Source of the DNA: JBOGEN01 sp050743265
Lineage (GTDB): Bacteria > Actinomycetota > Actinomycetes > JBOGEN01
Reading direction: 5' to 3'
NCBI GenBank assembly: GCA_050743265.1
Contig: JBOGEN010000193.1
Span: 1 to 11,155, forward strand
DNA length: 11,155 nt
Part shown: piece after piece, positions 6,955 to 11,155 of the stretch
How the letters are laid out: every line of letters starts with the position of its first letter
Position numbering within the stretch: position 1 is the first letter of the stretch
The notes under the pieces: model-generated
The model's input: the letters and a program-made list of their open reading frames with translations, nothing else
Told to the model about the DNA's origin: nothing
The model's database searches: none
Position numbers and translations under genes: made by a program

Positions 6955-8126
6955 CAGGTGCTCTCCTCCAGTCCGAGGTCGACCAGCACGTCACGGGTCG
7001 CGGCCATCTCCGACGCGATCCCCTGCGTGAGGCCGTGCAGGCCGTCCGGCCGCAGCCCGGGCGGGAGCACCCCCCACGTGTACGTCTCGACCTCCACGTG
7101 GTCGGTCCGGGCGGACCCCGCGAACAACGCGCCGAGCGTGGCATCGAGCACGTCCCGCGTGGAGCGCAGCGGCGGCTTTGGGTCGGCGTGCAGGGGGACG
7201 TGGAAGTGCACCCGCCAGGGCCCGCGTCCGGACAGGGGCCGCCGCCCGTCCAGCGCCTCGGCCAGGTCGTCGCGCCCCAGGACGCGACCGAGCCCTGCCT
7301 GCTCGCGCACCTGGTGCAGGTACCGCGGCTCGTCGAACCCGGCCAGGACGCCCCGCGAGGACTCGTCCGCCGGGTCGTCGGCGACCAGCGCGCACGCCGC
7401 CTGCGTCTTGACGACGGGGATCCCGGCCTCGGCGAGGCTGGTGACGGCCTGGTCCGGGTCCTCGAAGGCGACGGCGAGGTGGCACGTGTCCAGGCACAGC
7501 CCGATGCGATCGGTGTCGACACCGGTGAGGTGCTCGACGGCGTCCGCCGTCGTCTCCACCGCGCAGCCGGGCTCCGGCTCGAGCCCGACCCGGATGGCCC
7601 GCCCGGTCTCGTCCTCGATGCGGTCGAGCTCGGCCGCGAGGTCGTCCAGGTGCTTTCGCGCGATGGCCTGGCAGGCGGGCGCCCAGGACGTGCGCCACCC
7701 CAGGGGCAGGGTCGAGATGCTCCCGCGGACGGCGTCCTCGGGGAGCAGGTGGGCGAGGATGCGGGCGAGGTCCACGGTGTGGCGCAGCCGGCGCGGGTCC
7801 GACCAGTCGGGGCGGTACACGTCGTACCGCACGATGTCGGCGTGGAAGTCCCCGAACGGGAACCCGTTCAGCGTGACCACCTCGAGGCCGCGCCGCGCCA
7901 GCTCGCCGCCGAGGTTGTCCAGCGCGACCTCGTCCGTGACGAGGTGGGCCGCAACCGTCCGGGGGAGCCACAGGCCTAGGCCCATCGTGGCGGCGCCGAG
8001 CCGCTCCCGGACGGGCATGGCCGCCGTCTCGAGCGTGGAGAGCAGCTCGGACAGGTCCCGCGCGGCGTGCACGTTCGTGCAGTACGCGAGGTGGACGACG
8101 GTGCCGTCGGGATGCCTGAGCCGCAC
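6954..8126 (-). CDS. eboE: EboE-like TIM-barrel protein (metabolite traffic protein EboE)
   Basis: 390 aa from a GTG at 8126, with GGGAGGG and GAGG just upstream and a gap of 3 bases after the TatD stop. Typical features are LAYCTNVHAARDL (residues 13-25), LNGFPFGDFHA (86-96) and VYRPDW (103-108). The xylose-isomerase/AP-endonuclease-2 barrel ligands are likely E183 and E185 in LEPEPG, D213 in CLDTCH, H307/H309/H313 in HFHVPLH, and E345/E347 in VEVETYTW. No export signal. It is longer than ordinary sugar isomerases (about 280 aa), as EboE proteins are. In cyanobacteria ebo genes affect export of a secondary metabolite, but no reaction is established; the metal site suggests an enzyme, not a transporter. 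Confidence 0.9.
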   Translation of the reverse strand: MRLRHPDGTVVHLAYCTNVHAARDLSELLSTLETAAMPVRERLGAATMGLGLWLPRTVAAHLVTDEVALDNLGGELARRGLEVVTLNGFPFGDFHADIVRYDVYRPDWSDPRRLRHTVDLARILAHLLPEDAVRGSISTLPLGWRTSWAPACQAIARKHLDDLAAELDRIEDETGRAIRVGLEPEPGCAVETTADAVEHLTGVDTDRIGLCLDTCHLAVAFEDPDQAVTSLAEAGIPVVKTQAACALVADDPADESSRGVLAGFDEPRYLHQVREQAGLGRVLGRDDLAEALDGRRPLSGRGPWRVHFHVPLHADPKPPLRSTRDVLDATLGALFAGSARTDHVEVETYTWGVLPPGLRPDGLHGLTQGIASEMAATRDVLVDLGLEEST

Positions 8127-8129
8127 GCC

Positions 8130-8990
8130 TCAGCCCTCCCTCGCCCCGCGCAGCACGGAGTTGCCCGCGAAGGTGGCGTCGGGCGCGGCGGACGCCTCGT
8201 CCAGCAGGAGGCGTCCGCTCTGCCCGAAGAACTCGACCGGGTTGCGCCAGAGCACCAGGTCGACGTCGTCCTCGGCGAAGCCGGCGGCGAGCATCGCGTC
8301 GGCCGTCCGCCGGGTCTTCAGCGGGTCGCTGCGTCCCCAGTCCGCGGCGGAGTTCACGAGCATGCGGGCAGTGCCGTACTCGGCGAGGAGGCGCACCATG
8401 CGGTGCTCGTCCATCTTCGTGTCGGGGTAGATGGAGAACCCCATCCAGCACCCGGTGCCGGCGACCAGCCCGACCGTCACCTCGTTGAGGTGGTCGACGA
8501 GCACCCGCTCCGGGGGAAGGCCGGACTCGCGGACGACGTCGAGCGTGCGCTGCGTCCCGGCCGCCTTGTCCCGGTGCGGCGTGTGGACGAGGGCCGGCAG
8601 GTCGTGCGCGACGGCGAGCCCGAGCTGCGCGGCGAGGGCCTCGTCCTCGGCCGGGGTCATGCTGTCGTAGCCGACCTCCCCGACCGCGACGACGCCGTCC
8701 TTCGCGAGGTAGCGCGGCAGCAGGCGGAGCACGTCGGCGCAGCGGGGGTCGTTGGCCTCCTTCGGGTTGAGCGCCACCGCGCAGTGGTGCCGCACGCCGA
8801 ACTGCGCCGCCCGGAAGGGCTCCCACCCGAGCAGGCCGTCGAAGTAGTCGACGAAGCTCTCGACGGACGTCCGGGGCTGACCCAGCCAGAAGGAGGGCTC
8901 CACGACGGCCCGGACCCCCGAGGCGTACATCGCCTCGTAGTCCAGGGTCGTCCGCGAGGTCATGTGGATGTGCGGGTCGAAGAGACGCAT
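8130..8990 (-). CDS. eboB: TatD-family metal-dependent hydrolase (EboB-like)
   Basis: 286 aa. The ATG at 8990 overlaps the EboA stop by one base (TGATG, 8988-8992), with GGGAGC just upstream. The frame is open further upstream, but those residues overlap EboA and are not coding. The amidohydrolase-type metal site is complete: H7 and H9 in FDPHIHM, E105 in VGEVGYD, H126 in LVHTPH, H157 in VDHLNE and D207 in NSAADWG. It starts directly at the first strand, so it is cytoplasmic. Classical TatD acts as a 3'-5' DNase, but this branch is consistently found in ebo clusters, so a small-molecule substrate is more likely. The annotation as a nuclease would be misleading. Confidence 0.92.
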   Translation of the reverse strand: MRLFDPHIHMTSRTTLDYEAMYASGVRAVVEPSFWLGQPRTSVESFVDYFDGLLGWEPFRAAQFGVRHHCAVALNPKEANDPRCADVLRLLPRYLAKDGVVAVGEVGYDSMTPAEDEALAAQLGLAVAHDLPALVHTPHRDKAAGTQRTLDVVRESGLPPERVLVDHLNEVTVGLVAGTGCWMGFSIYPDTKMDEHRMVRLLAEYGTARMLVNSAADWGRSDPLKTRRTADAMLAAGFAEDDVDLVLWRNPVEFFGQSGRLLLDEASAAPDATFAGNSVLRGAREG

Positions 8991-9730
8991 CAGTGCTCCC
9001 GAGTGGGGGTCGTGCGGTGCTGCAGGGCGCGTCGGGCCGCCTCGCGGCGTTCGGGGACGGGGGACGCCAACTCGTCGTCGATGCCGGAGGCGGCCACTAC
9101 CTCGGGGAACCGGTCCGCGACGCGCCACACGTCCTCGGGCACGTCCCGCCCGGCGGCGACCCGCTCGCGCGCGTAGTCGGCGAGCATGCGCGCCAGCTCG
9201 GCGTCGGCACGCGCGTCCAGCCCGGCCACTGCGGCGAGGGGGATGCCGAGGAAGACGCACTTGAGCACGCCGTGGCGCCAGGCCGCGTCGTCGAGGTACC
9301 GGGCGTACGGGCCGAGGGCGGCGGCGACGAGCCTCGTGTCGTTCGTCCGCAGCGCGTCCTCGCAGACGTCGACCGCCGAGGCGCCCGGGTCCAGCACGCC
9401 GAGCGCCCGCAGGACGCCGCGTCGTTCGGCCGCGTCGCCGTACCGGTACAGCGCACGGGCCTCCTCGGCCACGTCCTGCGGCGTACGGGGAAGGGACGCG
9501 AGCAGCAGGGCACGTCCGGCATCGTCGACCGTCCAGCCGTGGAGGCCGGGCAGGGACGACTCGAGCGGACCGCGTCCCAGGCCACGCCCCACGGCGGGGA
9601 ACAGCGTGGCGATCGCACCCGGCTCCGATGCGACGCGTCCCCGCACCTCGTCGAGCCAGGCGGCCTGCGACTCGGCCAGCCTGTCGGTCAGGGCAGCCCG
9701 GACGTCGTCCAGGCTCGCCGGGGCGCTCAC
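8990..9730 (-). CDS. eboA: EboA-like all-helical protein
   Basis: 246 aa starting at a GTG at 9730 that overlaps the preceding stop by 4 bases (GTGA, 9727-9730). The protein is almost wholly helical, with no signal peptide or membrane helix. The recognisable EboA core is NDTRLVAAALGPYARYLDD (130-148) followed by WRHGVLKCVFLGIPLAAVAGL (151-171, C158). No catalytic motif is apparent; the short helical pairs suggest an ARM/HEAT-like scaffold. Its biochemical role is unknown in every organism; identification rests on the core and on the neighbours. It may hold pathway enzymes together, but that is speculation. Confidence 0.85.
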   Translation of the reverse strand: MSAPASLDDVRAALTDRLAESQAAWLDEVRGRVASEPGAIATLFPAVGRGLGRGPLESSLPGLHGWTVDDAGRALLLASLPRTPQDVAEEARALYRYGDAAERRGVLRALGVLDPGASAVDVCEDALRTNDTRLVAAALGPYARYLDDAAWRHGVLKCVFLGIPLAAVAGLDARADAELARMLADYARERVAAGRDVPEDVWRVADRFPEVVAASGIDDELASPVPERREAARRALQHRTTPTREH

Positions 9731-10599
9731 GCGGTCACCTCCGTCCGGCTCGCCCGGGCGAGCGCCTCGCGCAGGAAGCCGATCGAGCGCGCGGCGAGCA
9801 GCGGGGCCGAGTGGGAGTGTCGCGGCAGCTCGACGGACACCAGCCCGCGGTACCCCACGTCCAGGAGTGCGCCGAGGACGGGCGGAAACTCCACCTCGCC
9901 CTCCCCGAACGGCAGGTGCTCGTGCACGCCGCGGCGCATGTCGTCGATCTGCACGTTCACGAGCACGTCGCCGCGCTGGTGGACGCAGACCTCGGCGCGC
10001 TCCGGCTCGAGGCAGCGGCAGTGGCCGATGTCGAGCGTCAGCCCGAACCAGGGCGGCGACCCGAGCGCGGTACGCAGCGCGTCGAACCGCGCGAGCGTGT
10101 CGACGAGCATGCCCGGCTCGGGCTCGAAGCCGAGGGGCACGCCGTGCTCCCGGGCGACCTCGAGCACGTCGGCGCAGCCGTCCACCAGGCGCTGCCAGGC
10201 GACCTCGTCTGTCACCTCCGGCTGCGGGGTGCCCGACCAGAAGGACACGGCCTCCGCGCCGAGATCGGCCCCGATGCGGACGGCACGACGCAGCAGGTCG
10301 AGCCGACGGTCACGCCCGCCTGCCCCCTCGTCCGAGAGCAGCGTCGGCTGGTGCTTGTGCCACGGGTCGAGCACGTACCGGGCGCCGGTCTCGACGACGA
10401 CCGCGAGCCCGAGGGCGTCGAGACGGGAGGCGACGTCGTCCACCCGGCGTGCCAGGCCGGCGTCGTACGGGTCGAGGTGCATGTGGTCGAGCGTGAGCGC
10501 CACGCCGTCGTACCCGAGGTCGGCCAGAACGGCCAGCACGTCCCCGAGCCGGTGGTCGGCGAACCCGTTGGTGCCGTAGCCGAAGCGCAGTCCGCTCAT
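9727..10599 (-). CDS. Xylose-isomerase-like TIM-barrel protein within the ebo-like operon
   Basis: 290 aa. The ATG at 10599 overlaps the prenyltransferase stop by 4 bases (ATGA, 10596-10599), which fixes the start and implies coupled translation. The barrel begins LRFGYGTNGFADHRL. Likely metal ligands are E159 in FEPEPG, D190 in LDIGHC with H193, and E257 in VELPRHSH. At the position where relatives usually have His (HxxD), it has Q217 in VQIDDMR, followed by HEHLPFGEG (226-234) as in related sugar isomerases. No signal peptide. It probably acts on a sugar- or cyclitol-like intermediate of the same pathway as the prenyltransferase. It is not a member of the six-gene cyanobacterial ebo set and seems an addition of the actinobacterial version. 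Confidence 0.9.
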   Translation of the reverse strand: MSGLRFGYGTNGFADHRLGDVLAVLADLGYDGVALTLDHMHLDPYDAGLARRVDDVASRLDALGLAVVVETGARYVLDPWHKHQPTLLSDEGAGGRDRRLDLLRRAVRIGADLGAEAVSFWSGTPQPEVTDEVAWQRLVDGCADVLEVAREHGVPLGFEPEPGMLVDTLARFDALRTALGSPPWFGLTLDIGHCRCLEPERAEVCVHQRGDVLVNVQIDDMRRGVHEHLPFGEGEVEFPPVLGALLDVGYRGLVSVELPRHSHSAPLLAARSIGFLREALARASRTEVTA

Positions 10600-11155
10600 G
10601 TCGCCGACACCCGCCGGGTGAGGAGCCGGGCGACCGGCAGCGCGGACGAGACCGCGAGCCCGGCACGCGGCGCCCCCGCCCCGGCCGCGAGTGCCCCCTG
10701 GAGCGGGACGAGACCGAGGATTCCCGCACCGACCGCACGGCGCAGCCGGGCCGGCGACGGGTCGCGGACGGCCTCGACGAGCGGCCGTCCTGCCGTCCCG
10801 GCGTACGCCGCGAGCAGCCCGGCGCGGACGAGCGCGGACGACCGGGGGGCGGAGGCCGAGCCTGCGGTGAGCGCGACCAACGCCGTCCCGGCCAGCGCCA
10901 TCGCCGGGACGGAGCGGGCGGCGCCGTGCACCTCGCCACGGCTCACGACGGTCACCCCGAGGGTGTGCGCCCCGACGAGGGCGGAGGCGCGCAGGGACGC
11001 GGGGCTCACCGTGCCCGCGGATCCCAGCAGGACGTCGAGCGCCCGTGCCGCGGCCATGGTCGGCGGGCCGGCCGGCGTCGTCTTGGCCACGAGGTCGTAC
11101 GCCCACACCGTGCCCGCGAGCGGGAGGGCCACCCGCATCGCGCGGCGCCCCCCGA
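10596..11155 (-). CDS. eboC: UbiA-type prenyltransferase, SCO3242 family / EboC-like (C-terminal 186 residues, cut by window edge)
   Basis: The frame runs off the right edge at 11155, so the N-terminus is missing, including the NDxxDxxxD motif that binds prenyl diphosphate. What remains begins near VALPLAGTVWAYDLVAKTTP and continues with GPPTMAAARALDVLLG, a stretch characteristic of the prenyltransferases in ebo clusters. It is followed by about four hydrophobic helices (VPAMALAGTALVALTAG, LVRAGLLAAYAG, VGAGILGLVPLQGALAAG, AGLAVSSALPVARLL). It would be an integral membrane enzyme joining a prenyl chain to an unknown acceptor. The ATG at 11138 is internal, not the start. Naming rests on this segment and the neighbours, since the active site is not visible. 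Confidence 0.83.
   Translation of the reverse strand, partial: GGRRAMRVALPLAGTVWAYDLVAKTTPAGPPTMAAARALDVLLGSAGTVSPASLRASALVGAHTLGVTVVSRGEVHGAARSVPAMALAGTALVALTAGSASAPRSSALVRAGLLAAYAGTAGRPLVEAVRDPSPARLRRAVGAGILGLVPLQGALAAGAGAPRAGLAVSSALPVARLLTRRVSAT

Noticed and set aside
33..10579. Long open frames on the plus strand (for example 33-1946, 2868-5918, 5398-8430, 8993-10579)
   Set aside because: They lie opposite well-supported minus-strand genes, consist of low-complexity Arg/Ser/Pro/Ala/Val/Glu-rich text and match no family; a usual effect of high GC.

Overview
The window is very GC-rich (about 70% by eye). All nine convincing protein genes lie on the minus strand. Codon use, the -10 element TAGGGT, GTG starts and the families present point to a high-GC actinobacterium, probably near Cellulomonas and its relatives; the genus is inference. 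The long open frames on the plus strand are shadows of the minus-strand genes.

Reading in the direction of transcription (right to left), positions 11155 to 4527 hold one tightly packed block: the C-terminal part of a UbiA-type prenyltransferase (EboC-like, SCO3242 family), a xylose-isomerase-like TIM barrel, EboA, a TatD-type hydrolase (EboB), EboE, EboF (alkaline-phosphatase fold) and a second sugar isomerase/epimerase. Neighbouring genes overlap by 1 or 4 bases or are 3 to 19 bases apart, so this is almost certainly one operon. Its promoter and probably further genes lie beyond the right edge. It is an actinobacterial version of the ebo cluster, whose product is unknown. In the cyanobacterium Nostoc punctiforme ebo genes are needed to move the scytonemin precursor out of the cytoplasm. 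A Tat-exported TIM-barrel protein (3435-4391) follows after 135 bases and ends at a strong hairpin, so it may be the last gene of the block.

Positions 3136 to 908 hold a probable two-component pair: a stand-alone receiver protein and a membrane PAS histidine kinase. The kinase's transmembrane part carries a CGLTH motif like the copper-binding site of plant ethylene receptors. A perfect 14-bp palindrome lies upstream of the receiver gene. A short open frame with its own strong ribosome binding site overlaps the start of the kinase.

Positions 721 to 1 hold the exported coiled-coil N-terminus of a probable NlpC/P60 cell-wall hydrolase cut by the left edge, preceded by a good housekeeping promoter. 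I saw no tRNA, rRNA, insertion sequence, CRISPR array or integrase.
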